Origin: Solirubrobacter deserti
GTDB lineage: Bacteria; Actinomycetota; Thermoleophilia; Solirubrobacterales; Solirubrobacteraceae
Direction of reading: 5' to 3'
Length of the DNA: 64,000 nucleotides
NCBI RefSeq assembly: GCF_003344625.1
Contig: NZ_QPKJ02000012.1
Span: forward strand, 4,970-68,969
The notes below the pieces were generated by a model, which had not been told where the DNA came from, searched no databases, and saw nothing but the letters and a program-made list of their open reading frames with translations. A program made the position numbers and the translations under genes. Positions 9,081 through 17,291 of the stretch are shown piece by piece; positions within the stretch are counted from its first letter, which is position 1, and each line of letters begins with the position of its first letter.

Positions 9081-12000
9081 TGCGGATCCGGCTCACCCTG
9101 CTCGCGCTGTTCGCGAGCGCCGTGGCGGCGACGCCGGCCGCGGCCCAGGACCTCGTCGCCCACTATCCGTTCGACGAGACAGCGGGCACCGTAGTCGGTG
9201 ACCGCTCCGGCGGCGGGCGCGACGCCGCGATCGTCAACGGCAACGCCGCGACGGTCTGGAACGCCGGCCGCGGCCTCACGCTCCCCGGCGGCAACGGCGG
9301 GAGCGCGCCCGCGGTCCGCCTGCCCGACGGCCTGCTGAGCGGCCTCGACAACGTCACGATCGCCTACGACCTGCGGCTCTCGAGCACGACCCAGGGGCCC
9401 GTGTTCGCGTTCGGTCGCACGGCCGACAACGGCGGCTATCTCACCGCGACACCGGGCTCGGGGACGACGCCGCACCAGGCGTCGATCGCGGGCCCGGGCG
9501 CCAGCCCGGCGGTGCAGACCGCGGCCGCGCCCGTGTCGCTGCTCACGAACACCTGGATCCACGTGGCGGTCACGGTCAAGGGCGGCGACGCCTCCGCGCC
9601 GGGACAGCTGCGCGTGTACGAGGACGGCGAGCTGATGACGTCCAACGACGCGCTCACCGTCAGGCCGCGCGACATCACGTCCGCGGTCGGCTTCGTCGGC
9701 CGTTCGGCCACCGCGGCCGGACAGCAGTTCCGCGGGCGCATCAAGGATCTGCGCGTGTACTCCTCGGTGCTGACGACCGAGCAGGTGCGGGCGTTGTCGG
9801 ACGCCGCGGCGCCGGGCAACCTGGCCGAGCTCGCCGCCTCGATCGACCTCGGGGACACGACCGCGGTCACGCGCAACCTCGCGCTCCCGACCGCGCCCGG
9901 CGTCACCTGGAGCACGAGCGACCCCCGCGTGGTCACGGCCCAGGGTGAGGTCACCCGTCCCGCGGCCGGCCAGGGCGACGCGACGGCCACGCTCACGGCG
10001 ACGCTGACGCACCGCGGGCTGACCGAGCGCAAGACCTTCCCGATCACGGTCAAGCAGCGGGTCGCCGTCCCGGCGGACCAGCTGCGGGCCGGCCTGCGCC
10101 ACTTCTTCAAGCTCGACGAGACCAGCGGGACGACCCTGGCCAACGCGGGCACGTCGAACGCGGCCGCGACGCTCGTGAACCCCGGCAAGGCCGCGCTGAC
10201 CGGCGCGGGCGTCACGCTCAACCCGGACGCGTACGCCGACTCGCTCACGGGCGCGTACGTCAAGCTCCCGGACGACGTCACGGCCGGCATGACCGACGTC
10301 AGCGTCGACTACGACATCCGCGTCGACCCGGCCAGCGTGGGTGATCACCACCTGTGGAGCTTCGGGCGCAAGACGGACTGCGACGCCAACGGCGGCTACG
10401 CGGGCTCGATCTTCGGCTCGGCCACCGGGCGCCTGCGGACCGGCCTGAGCACGACGACGCCGACCACCGGCGCGAGCGTTCAGCGCTCCGCGACCTACGG
10501 CCTGCGCGAAGGCGTGTGGAAGCACCTCACCTACACGCAGCAGCGCAACGCGAACGGCACGACGTGGACCGGCGTCCTCTACGAGGACGGCGTCGAGATC
10601 GGCCGCAACACGGGCCTCACGGTCCCGCCCAGCGTCAACGCGGCCGGGACGAACTGCAACTACCTGGGCCGCTCCCAGGTCCCGGGCCATTACGCGCTGC
10701 GCGGGACGCTGCGCAACTTCCGCGTCTACGACAGCGCGCTGTCCGCCGACGAGGCGATCGCGCTGAGCGAGGAGCCGGGCGTGACGGGCGTGCAGGCCGA
10801 TGCCGCGGCGATCGATCTCGGCCTCACGTCGGCCATCGTCGACGACATCGCGCTGCCCACCGTGGGCTCGGTCGCCGGGTCGCGGATCACGTGGACGAGC
10901 TCCGATCCGGCCGTCGTGACGGCCGCGGGCGCGATCACCCGTCCCGCGCGCGGGCAGGCCGCGGCGACGGCGACGCTGACCGCCCACCTCACCAAGGGCC
11001 AGGAGGTGACGACCCGCGCGATCACGATCACGGTGCCCGCGGAGTTCGACGACGCCCAGTCCGTCGCGCGTGACCGGGCGGACCTGGCGCTCGTGGGCCT
11101 CGACGATGTCCGCGGCAACCTCACGCTGCCGGCGACGGGGGCCTTCGGCTCGGCGATCACCTGGTCGGCGAGCCCGAACGTGATCACGCCCACCGGGGAG
11201 GTCACGCGACCCGCGTACGGGCGTCCGGACGTGCCGGTGACGCTGACCGCGACGCTCACCAAGGGCGCGGCGACCGAGACCAAGACGTTCGCGGCCACCG
11301 TCAAGGCCAAGCCGCGCGCGGAGGACCCCGAGCGCTACTTCCTCGGCCACTTTACCGGCGAGGGCACGGCCGACGGCGAGCAGCTGCGCTTCTCGATCTC
11401 GACCGGCAACGACGCCACCGACTGGGTCGGGCTCGCGGGCGGGCGGCCGTCGCTCGTGTCCCAGCTGGGCGACCAGGGGTTGCGCGACCCGTTCATCATC
11501 CGCTCGCCCGACGGCGACACCTTCTACATGATCGCCACGGACCTGAACTGGTTCAATCGCAACCGCGACTATCAGATCAACGACAGCCAGTACATCGAGG
11601 TCTTCGAGTCCCACGATCTCGTGACCTGGTCGCCGCAGCGGCACGTCAAGATCGCGCCGGACAACGCAGGCAACGCGTTCGCGCCCGAGGCCTACTGGGA
11701 CGACTCGATCGGCGCGTACGTCGTGTTCTGGGCGCAGGCAATGTGGCGTGACCCGGTCAATCGCACCAACCCGGGCAACCAGCAGATGTGGTACGCGACC
11801 ACGCGCGACTTCCGCACGTTCTCGCCACCCGCGGTCTGGCAGGACCCGTACCCGGAGTCGCGCATCGACACGACCGTGATCAAGGTCGGCGACGTCTTCT
11901 ACCGCTTCACCAAGAACGAGGCCGGCAATGCGGGCTCGGACGTGTTCTCGGAGAAGCACACCCAGCTGCGCGACGCCAACCTCGCGAACTGGACGCGGGT

Positions 12001-12937
12001 CGCCCCGGGCATCGGCCGCAGCACGTGGGTCGCCAACCAGGGCTACGAGGGCCCGCTGGTGTTCAAGGCCAACCCCGGGGACACCGCCTGCCCGCAGCAG
12101 TTCTACTTCTGGGCGGACCGGTACACCAACGGCGGCGGCTACCAGGTGTCATGCAGCGCTGATATCGAGGCGAACGTGTGGACGCCGAAGACGCCGCGCT
12201 TCACCAACACCGGCACTGTGCGGCACGGCACCGTCACGCCGCTCACGCTGCGCGAGTGGAACCGCATCCTGGGCCGGCCGAACGGCGACGTGAGCACCAC
12301 CACCGAGCTCACGCTGCCGTCCCCGACCGTCCCGCAGGGTGAAACCTTCATCGCCACTGCCAAGGTCCGGGCCGCGGACGGCTACGAGGTCGGCGGGCAG
12401 GTCCGCTTCTCCGGCCCCGGCGGCTGGGAGCAGACCGTCTTCCTGGACGGCGGGATCGCGTCGGTCACCGTTCCCGGCCTCGAGGGCGGGAGCACGCGGG
12501 CGATCACCGCGGAGTACCTCGGGCACGAGTTCCTGAAGGCCTCCGAGGACGCCGGCTCGGTCCTGGTCGCGCCGGTGGTCGAGACCACCGTCGGCGGCAC
12601 CGTGCCCTCGGTGCTGGCGCTGACGCTCGACCCGCCGCCTCCCTTCGGCGCCTTCACGCCCGGCGTCGAGCAGGAGTACACGACTCAGGCGACCGCCCAC
12701 GTCACGTCCACGGCGGGCAGCGCCGCGCTGACCGTGTCCGAGGCGACGCTGGCCAACGGCCCGTTCCGCCTCGCGCGGCCGGTCACGGTGACGCCGGAGA
12801 AGTCGGCGTGGAGCGCTCCGGTCACCAACGACACGTTCTCGATCGCGTTCAAGCAGGCGATCGGGCGGACGGACCCGCTGCGCACCGGCACCTACAGCGC
12901 GAACGTCACGTTCACGCTGTCGACGACGGAGCCCTAG
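9077..12937 (+). CDS. Secreted LamG-LamG/GH43-like arabinan or xylan-active enzyme with shared C-terminal domain
   Basis: The 1286-residue protein starts at 9077 in an ATGA overlap with the xylanase stop, so the two are translationally coupled. A signal peptide (LLALFASAVAATPAAAQ) is followed by a first LamG/ConA-like domain (LVAHYPFDETAGTVVGDRSG, about 25-245), an atrophied Ig domain (ITWSTSDPRVV type), a second LamG domain (FFKLDETSGT, about 340-570) and two more Ig-like segments. The GH43-like five-blade propeller starts near residue 750: LRDPFIIRSPDGDTFYMIAT, NAFAPEAYWDD and DTTVIKVGDVFYRFTKNEA carry the Asp/Glu positions typical of the fold. The 114-residue shared domain closes the protein (12593-12937). 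It probably removes arabinose or xylose side chains in concert with the xylanase. Confidence 0.88.
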   Translation: MMRIRLTLLALFASAVAATPAAAQDLVAHYPFDETAGTVVGDRSGGGRDAAIVNGNAATVWNAGRGLTLPGGNGGSAPAVRLPDGLLSGLDNVTIAYDLRLSSTTQGPVFAFGRTADNGGYLTATPGSGTTPHQASIAGPGASPAVQTAAAPVSLLTNTWIHVAVTVKGGDASAPGQLRVYEDGELMTSNDALTVRPRDITSAVGFVGRSATAAGQQFRGRIKDLRVYSSVLTTEQVRALSDAAAPGNLAELAASIDLGDTTAVTRNLALPTAPGVTWSTSDPRVVTAQGEVTRPAAGQGDATATLTATLTHRGLTERKTFPITVKQRVAVPADQLRAGLRHFFKLDETSGTTLANAGTSNAAATLVNPGKAALTGAGVTLNPDAYADSLTGAYVKLPDDVTAGMTDVSVDYDIRVDPASVGDHHLWSFGRKTDCDANGGYAGSIFGSATGRLRTGLSTTTPTTGASVQRSATYGLREGVWKHLTYTQQRNANGTTWTGVLYEDGVEIGRNTGLTVPPSVNAAGTNCNYLGRSQVPGHYALRGTLRNFRVYDSALSADEAIALSEEPGVTGVQADAAAIDLGLTSAIVDDIALPTVGSVAGSRITWTSSDPAVVTAAGAITRPARGQAAATATLTAHLTKGQEVTTRAITITVPAEFDDAQSVARDRADLALVGLDDVRGNLTLPATGAFGSAITWSASPNVITPTGEVTRPAYGRPDVPVTLTATLTKGAATETKTFAATVKAKPRAEDPERYFLGHFTGEGTADGEQLRFSISTGNDATDWVGLAGGRPSLVSQLGDQGLRDPFIIRSPDGDTFYMIATDLNWFNRNRDYQINDSQYIEVFESHDLVTWSPQRHVKIAPDNAGNAFAPEAYWDDSIGAYVVFWAQAMWRDPVNRTNPGNQQMWYATTRDFRTFSPPAVWQDPYPESRIDTTVIKVGDVFYRFTKNEAGNAGSDVFSEKHTQLRDANLANWTRVAPGIGRSTWVANQGYEGPLVFKANPGDTACPQQFYFWADRYTNGGGYQVSCSADIEANVWTPKTPRFTNTGTVRHGTVTPLTLREWNRILGRPNGDVSTTTELTLPSPTVPQGETFIATAKVRAADGYEVGGQVRFSGPGGWEQTVFLDGGIASVTVPGLEGGSTRAITAEYLGHEFLKASEDAGSVLVAPVVETTVGGTVPSVLALTLDPPPPFGAFTPGVEQEYTTQATAHVTSTAGSAALTVSEATLANGPFRLARPVTVTPEKSAWSAPVTNDTFSIAFKQAIGRTDPLRTGTYSANVTFTLSTTEP

Positions 12938-12941
12938 CGCG

Positions 12942-13112
12942 TCACACGAGCGTGGCCGCGCAGGCGACCTGCGCGGTCCACGCCGTCGTGCGCAGCCAGT
13001 TCGCCCGCACGAGGACGAGCAGGGCGGGCTTGCTCGCGGCGCGTTCCAGGCGCCCGTGCAGCGGGGCGAACACGAGCCCGGTCACGGCGAGCACGCCGAC
13101 GGCCTCGGCGGG
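12942..13112 (-). pseudogene. Fragment of a small membrane protein (DUF1772-like C-terminus)
   Basis: On the minus strand about 56 codons read as a plausible membrane-protein tail: AVGVLAVTGLVFAPLHGRLE, then RANWLRTTAWTAQVACAATL and a stop. The NWLRT-W pattern resembles the last helix of DUF1772/anthrone-oxygenase-like proteins. Upstream of 13112 the frame runs into the hairpin element of the neighbouring gene and loses any protein character, and there is no start or ribosome site. I read it as a truncated remnant; the family match is from memory and is weak. Confidence 0.35.
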
Positions 13113-13198
13113 GCGCCGGCGCGTGCACGCCGGCGCCCCGCCGATGCTCGGAGAGCGCTCCGGGAGCGCAGGGCCCCGGAGCTGGGTCGCTCCCGTTA
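13107..13198 (-). repeat. Tandem-hairpin 3' element, copy A
   Basis: The element begins at the TAA stop of the gene ending at 13196 and continues into two hairpins: a GC-rich stem around 13157-13182 (GCTCCGGG with CCCGGAGC) and a perfect 15-bp stem (13107-13121 with 13128-13142, loop CGTGCA). The 90 bp from 13111 to 13200 match 17204-17293 with about six substitutions and two single-base indels. It probably terminates transcription, but conservation of the unpaired stretch TAACGGGAGCNACCCAG goes beyond a plain terminator. Confidence 0.7.
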
Positions 13199-13702
13199 GG
13201 CCGCCGGCGTCGTGCGTGCCTTCGGGCGCTGCTGGCGAGATGCCTTTGCGCGCGCCGGCTCGGCGCCGCACGAGCCACCGTCCCCGGCGGTGCCCTTCTT
13301 TTCGACCCCGCCAAAGCCGCACGCCTTCAGCGCGTCCTCGCCGGCGGCCGTCCGCGACTGCTCCAGGATCCACGGCTTGAGCGCGTCGAGGCCCACAGGC
13401 GGCTCGAGTCCCTTGCCGGCCAGGCAGGTGCGCAGCTCATCCGGCTCCGGGCTGGAGGGCTTGGGAGCCTGCGCATCGCAGGCCTCGAACGCGTCCTCGA
13501 GGCCGGCGGTGTCGGAATGGGCGCCGATCCACTCCTTGAACGCGCGGCCTTCCAGGCCCGCGGGGACCGGGACGCCCTGCGTACGCAGGCAGCGCTCGAA
13601 GGTGGCGGCGTCCTCCGGCGGCGATCCGCTGTCGGCCACCGCAGGGATCGTGACCGCGGCCGCGACCGCGGTGGCGGCGATGATGGTGAGAAATCGCTTC
13701 AT
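13196..13702 (-). CDS. Small secreted protein with two Cys-containing repeats
   Basis: The 168-residue protein has a clear signal peptide (FLTIIAATAVAAAVTIPAVA). The mature part has two related segments of about 40 residues: FERCLRTQGVPVPAGLEG with DAFEACD, and LRTCLAGKGLEPPVGLDA with DALKACG. Each has one Cys near its start and one near its end, so each may close a disulfide. The C-terminus is basic and Ala/Pro-rich. I do not recognise the family. It faces away from the two-component system at 13804, with a 101-bp shared upstream region, so it may be a target of that regulator, but no operator is evident. Confidence 0.75.
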   Translation of the reverse strand: MKRFLTIIAATAVAAAVTIPAVADSGSPPEDAATFERCLRTQGVPVPAGLEGRAFKEWIGAHSDTAGLEDAFEACDAQAPKPSSPEPDELRTCLAGKGLEPPVGLDALKPWILEQSRTAAGEDALKACGFGGVEKKGTAGDGGSCGAEPARAKASRQQRPKARTTPAA

Positions 13703-13803
13703 GCCTCGAGTCCACCGCGCAACGATGACAACCCCGCGGTACCGAAGATGAACATCCGTGGAAAACGCGTCCGCTGCGGCCGCCGGGGCGCGAGACTGTC
13801 GCG

Positions 13804-14457
13804 GTGTCCACCGTGCTGCTGATCGAGGACGACCCGGAGATCGTCTCGCTCTTGGGCGACTTCCTCGCCGTCGAGGACTTCGGCGTCGTGTCCGCGCTCG
13901 ATGCCGGTGGCGCGATCGACGCCCTCGGCGCCCACGCGATCGCGTGCGTGCTGCTGGACGTCATGCTCCCCGACGGCTCCGGCTTCGATGTGTGCCGTCG
14001 CATCCGTGAGCATTCCGACGTGCCGGTGCTGTTCTTGAGCGCGCGCGGCGAGGACGAGGACAAGCTGCGTGGGCTTGCGCTGGGCGCCGACGACTACATC
14101 GTCAAGTCCGCCACTCCGGCCGAGGTGGTCGCGCGCGTGAAGGCGGTCCTGCGTCGCACGTCGCCGGGCGGCACGCGGCGGCGGGAATACGGGCGCTTCG
14201 TCATCGACCGCGACGCCCACGAGGTCACCGCCGACGGCCGGCCGGTGGCGCTGACCGCGCGGGAGTTCGAGCTGTTGACGCTGTTCACCGACCACCCGCG
14301 CCAGGTGCTCTCACGCGAGCAGATCTACGAGGCCGTGTGGGGCTCGTGGGGCGATCGCAGCGCGGTGCCCGTGTACGTGCGGAGGCTGCGCGAGAAGCTC
14401 GCTCCGGAGCTGATCACCACGGTCTGGGGCGTCGGCTATCGGTTCGATCCGCCATGA
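13804..14457 (+). CDS. OmpR/PhoB-family response regulator
   Basis: The 217-residue protein starts at a GTG. The receiver domain has the acidic pair in LLIEDDPE, phosphoacceptor Asp52 in CVLLDVMLPDGSG, Ser/Thr in VLFLSARGED and Lys in DDYIVKSATP. A winged-helix DNA-binding domain fills the C-terminal half (ALTAREFELLTLF, VLSREQIYEAVWG, VYVRRLREKL). It forms an operon with the sensor kinase that follows in an ATGA overlap. The signal is unknown. The adjacent secreted Cys-repeat protein is a possible target. Confidence 0.95.
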   Translation: MSTVLLIEDDPEIVSLLGDFLAVEDFGVVSALDAGGAIDALGAHAIACVLLDVMLPDGSGFDVCRRIREHSDVPVLFLSARGEDEDKLRGLALGADDYIVKSATPAEVVARVKAVLRRTSPGGTRRREYGRFVIDRDAHEVTADGRPVALTAREFELLTLFTDHPRQVLSREQIYEAVWGSWGDRSAVPVYVRRLREKLAPELITTVWGVGYRFDPP

Positions 14458-15761
14458 GGTCGCTACGGGTCTGGCTGTCACTCGGGCTGGCGGCGGCGAT
14501 CGTCGCTCCCGCCGCGGCCGGGCTCGGCGCCTGGGTCCTGGCGGGTGGCTGGCAGACCGCGCGCGAAGACGACCGCCTGGCGCAGGCGATCGGCGTCCTG
14601 GGCGCGGCTGATCTCGCGCGCTGGGACGTCCTGGCCGACCAGTTGACGCGGGTCGGCGTCGAGGCCGACCTCACCGCGGCCAAGCCGAAGGACGCCAAGG
14701 CGGTCACGGAAGCTCAGCTGAAGGTGTTCAGGTCGCCCGCGCCGAGGCTGCTCACGCCCGGTCTGGAGGCGATGCAGCAGTCCGCCGACTTCAAGCGAAC
14801 CATGCTGGACGACTACCGGACGCAGTCCGTCGTGGGCCCGGGGATCGAGGGGACGCTGTTCGTCGCACGCGACAGCGCGGCCGTCCGGTGGGGAATCGCC
14901 CTCGGTTGCGGAGCGCTCGCGCTCGCGCTCGTGCTGGCGCTGGCGGTCGGCCTGCTGCAGCGCTGGGTGCTGGGCCCGCTCGCGCGGCTGGCCGACGGGG
15001 CGGAGCGGATCGCGGGCGGCGAGCTGGCGATCGAGCCGGTCACCACGCGCGCCCGCGAGGTGGCACAGGTCGGGGACGCGATGAGCGGCATGGCCGCCGC
15101 TCTGGAGCGTGCGCTCGGCACCGCAACCGCCGCAGAGCGCGAGCGGCGGTTCCTGCTGACCGCGATCGCCCACGACCTGCGCACCCCGCTGTTCACCCTG
15201 CGTGGGTCGCTCGAAGCGATCGAACGCGGGATCGGCGATGAGCAGTCCCTCGCGCGCGCCCAGGACAAGGCCGCGCACCTCGATCGCCTCGTTGGTGCCT
15301 TGTTCGCGTTCTCGCGCGTGGAATACGCCAGTGACGCGCACGCGGGCGAACCGGTCGACCTGTCGGCGATCGCGCGTCGCGCGGCGGAGACGGTCGAACC
15401 GGGCTCGTTGCGAGTCGATCTGGTCACGGACGGACCCGTTCCGCTCGAGGGGGACCCGGTCGCGCTGCAGCGAGTGCTCACCAACCTGCTCGACAACGCG
15501 CTCCGACACGCACGCACGCGCGTCGAACTGCGGGTGACCGGGCCGTGCGTCGAGGTCTCCGACGACGGCCCGGGCTTCGCCGCCGAGGACCTCCCGCACG
15601 TGTTCGATCCGCTCTACCGCGGCGACAAGGCGCGGGGAACGGGCGGCGCCGGCCTGGGGTTGGCGATCGCCCGGCGGCTCGTCCAGGCGCACGGCGGCGA
15701 GGTGGTGGCCACCAACCGCCCGGAGGGCGGCGCGCGCGTGACCGTGACGTTCGCGTCGTAG
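14454..15761 (+). CDS. Membrane sensor histidine kinase
   Basis: The 435-residue protein starts at 14454 within the stop of the response regulator gene. Two membrane helices (about residues 8-30 and 145-168) flank a 115-residue extracytoplasmic sensor region with no recognised fold. A HAMP segment follows, then the HisKA dimerisation helix with His240 in LLTAIAHDLRTPLFTLRG. The ATP-binding domain has an N box (LTNLLDNALRHA), a G1 box (VSDDGPGF) and a G2 box (GTGGAGLGLAIARRLV). It should phosphorylate the coupled OmpR-type regulator. The sensor region carries no Cys pair and no PAS signature, so the ligand cannot be guessed. Confidence 0.94.
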   Translation: MRSLRVWLSLGLAAAIVAPAAAGLGAWVLAGGWQTAREDDRLAQAIGVLGAADLARWDVLADQLTRVGVEADLTAAKPKDAKAVTEAQLKVFRSPAPRLLTPGLEAMQQSADFKRTMLDDYRTQSVVGPGIEGTLFVARDSAAVRWGIALGCGALALALVLALAVGLLQRWVLGPLARLADGAERIAGGELAIEPVTTRAREVAQVGDAMSGMAAALERALGTATAAERERRFLLTAIAHDLRTPLFTLRGSLEAIERGIGDEQSLARAQDKAAHLDRLVGALFAFSRVEYASDAHAGEPVDLSAIARRAAETVEPGSLRVDLVTDGPVPLEGDPVALQRVLTNLLDNALRHARTRVELRVTGPCVEVSDDGPGFAAEDLPHVFDPLYRGDKARGTGGAGLGLAIARRLVQAHGGEVVATNRPEGGARVTVTFAS

Positions 15762-15788
15762 GTGGCGGTGCGCAGCGGCACGCTCCGG

Positions 15789-16934
15789 CTAGAAGCTCGA
15801 CGGCAGCCCGGTCACGTGGAAGAACGGGTTGTAGCCCTGGATCCAGTTGTAGTGGACGCCGACGTACCACGCGTCATTGACGTAGTCCCAGACATAGCGG
15901 CTGAGGCCGCCGGCCTGGTCGGCCGTGAACTCGATGAACGGGCAGCCGGGCATCGTGCCGTGCGCGTACTCACGCCAGGCGTGCGTCGCCCGCTGGCGAG
16001 GCGTCGGCAGCGCCATCACGACTTCGTTGAAGTAGCGACGCTTGGCGGGGTCCGGCAGGTTGGAGCGCTCGATGTCGCGCGCGGTGACGGCGGGCGCGAC
16101 GCCGAACTCGGCGACGATCGCCTGCCGGGTCCCCGCGTGACCGCCGGGGCCGGCGTGGTGGTTGGCCCAGTTGTTCGCCGCCAAGTCGAGCGTCGGCGCC
16201 ACGTTGTGCTGGACCAGCCATCCGGCCATGTTCATGTGCGCGCTGCGCACGGCCAACCCGTTCGCGGCGAAGTCGGCCGTGCTCCAGCTGGGCTGAGCCA
16301 TGTACGTGGCGGCCTGCCCGAGGGCCTGGTTGCGCGCCGCGACCGTGGCCTGCGTCGTGGCGACGCCGTTGCTCATCGCCGCGCTCACGTCGTTGAGGTC
16401 GGTGAGCGGGATCACGCTCGGCACGCCCTTGCTGCGCGACTTCAGCGTGGCCTTGGGGATGATCCGCTTGAACACGCCCTCTTCGCGGTCGCTGACCTTC
16501 GGCGCGCGCGGGGTGGCGACGACGAGTGCGCCCTCGACGTTCGACCGGTGTGGCGTGAGCGCGTTGAGCCGGGGTGCCAGGTTGTTCGCGACGTGCTGGA
16601 TCACCACGTCCGTCAAGGTCGGCATGTCGACGGCCGCGAGGTTCGCGGTGTTGATGTTCTGCACCCGCGCCTTCTCGGCCGGATTGCAGGTTCGGTAGAA
16701 GTTGCTGTCCTCGAGCGTGGTCACGAACGTCGCGGCATTGACGTGCCCCGTGTGGAACCGCCCTGAGGTGGGGTCGTAGTCGATGTTCTGGACGTCGAGG
16801 AAACGCGCCACGGCGCGGTTGCCCGCACCGCGCTGAAGCGCGAGCAGCTGCTCGATCGCAGAGGGCTGCTCCGCGCGGCGTCGGGGCTCGCCGGGGCGCG
16901 AGCGATCGGTCGGGACCGGCTCGTGAGTCCGCAT
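15789..16934 (-). CDS. Hypothetical protein with N-terminal LQRGAGNRAV motif (eCIS-effector-like leader)
   Basis: The 381-residue protein starts at the ATG at 16934; longer in-frame versions are only basic low-complexity sequence. It has no Sec signal. Residues 1-25 are polar and disordered, then residues 31-46 read LALQRGAGNRAVARFL. That short amphipathic motif is common at the N-terminus of actinobacterial proteins, many of them near extracellular contractile injection systems or DUF4157 proteins. The rest is an alpha-rich domain ending in an aromatic segment (WYVGVHYNWIQGYNPFFHV) with several His residues, but no HExxH. A second protein with a related leader lies at 59671-62883. No contractile-system structural gene is in the window. 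Function unknown. Confidence 0.75.
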   Translation of the reverse strand: MRTHEPVPTDRSRPGEPRRRAEQPSAIEQLLALQRGAGNRAVARFLDVQNIDYDPTSGRFHTGHVNAATFVTTLEDSNFYRTCNPAEKARVQNINTANLAAVDMPTLTDVVIQHVANNLAPRLNALTPHRSNVEGALVVATPRAPKVSDREEGVFKRIIPKATLKSRSKGVPSVIPLTDLNDVSAAMSNGVATTQATVAARNQALGQAATYMAQPSWSTADFAANGLAVRSAHMNMAGWLVQHNVAPTLDLAANNWANHHAGPGGHAGTRQAIVAEFGVAPAVTARDIERSNLPDPAKRRYFNEVVMALPTPRQRATHAWREYAHGTMPGCPFIEFTADQAGGLSRYVWDYVNDAWYVGVHYNWIQGYNPFFHVTGLPSSF

Positions 16935-17201
16935 GTTCAGAGCCTCGACCGCCGGCACGGCATGCGCAAGGTGCGTCCGCGCAGGCCCTCGCCTCCCGTT
17001 CGCCCGCTCCCGCCGCACCCGTCGCACCCGCCGTGGCGACATGACAGCGCACGGCGCGCGACCGGTCAGTCCGGATTCCGGCCCCGCCGGGACGAGACGC
17101 GGCGCGTGCAGCGCATGCGCGTGATCGCGACGAGCGGGTGTGTCGGCACCCTTACACCGGGCGGTCGCTTCACTCGACCGCCGGGCCCCCCTCAACGACC
17201 A
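16935..17201. other. Intergenic region with no gene seen
   Basis: The 354-bp gap before 17289 holds the upstream region of the GAGN-motif gene and, at its right end, the 3' element of the next gene (17202-17291). The remaining bases are Arg-rich in every frame, with no ribosome site or conserved protein pattern, and I see no clear promoter boxes. Confidence 0.5.
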
Positions 17202-17291
17202 GGGGGCGCCGGCTCGTGCACGCCGGCGCCCCCCGATGCCCGGAGAGAGCTCCGGGAGCGCAGGGCTCCCGGAGCTGGGTTGCTCCCGTTA
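17202..17291 (-). repeat. Tandem-hairpin 3' element, copy B
   Basis: Like copy A it starts at the TAA stop of its gene. The first hairpin has 12-bp perfect arms (17248-17259 with 17265-17276, five-base loop), the second also 12-bp arms (17202-17213 with 17222-17233). The stem lengths and loop bases differ from copy A, yet both stems are kept, which suggests selection on structure. Both copies follow genes for secreted proteins. Confidence 0.7.

Noticed and set aside
13107-13200. Reading the tandem-hairpin element as a riboswitch
   Set aside because: It follows stop codons instead of preceding a gene on its own strand, and I could not match it to any riboswitch consensus I know.
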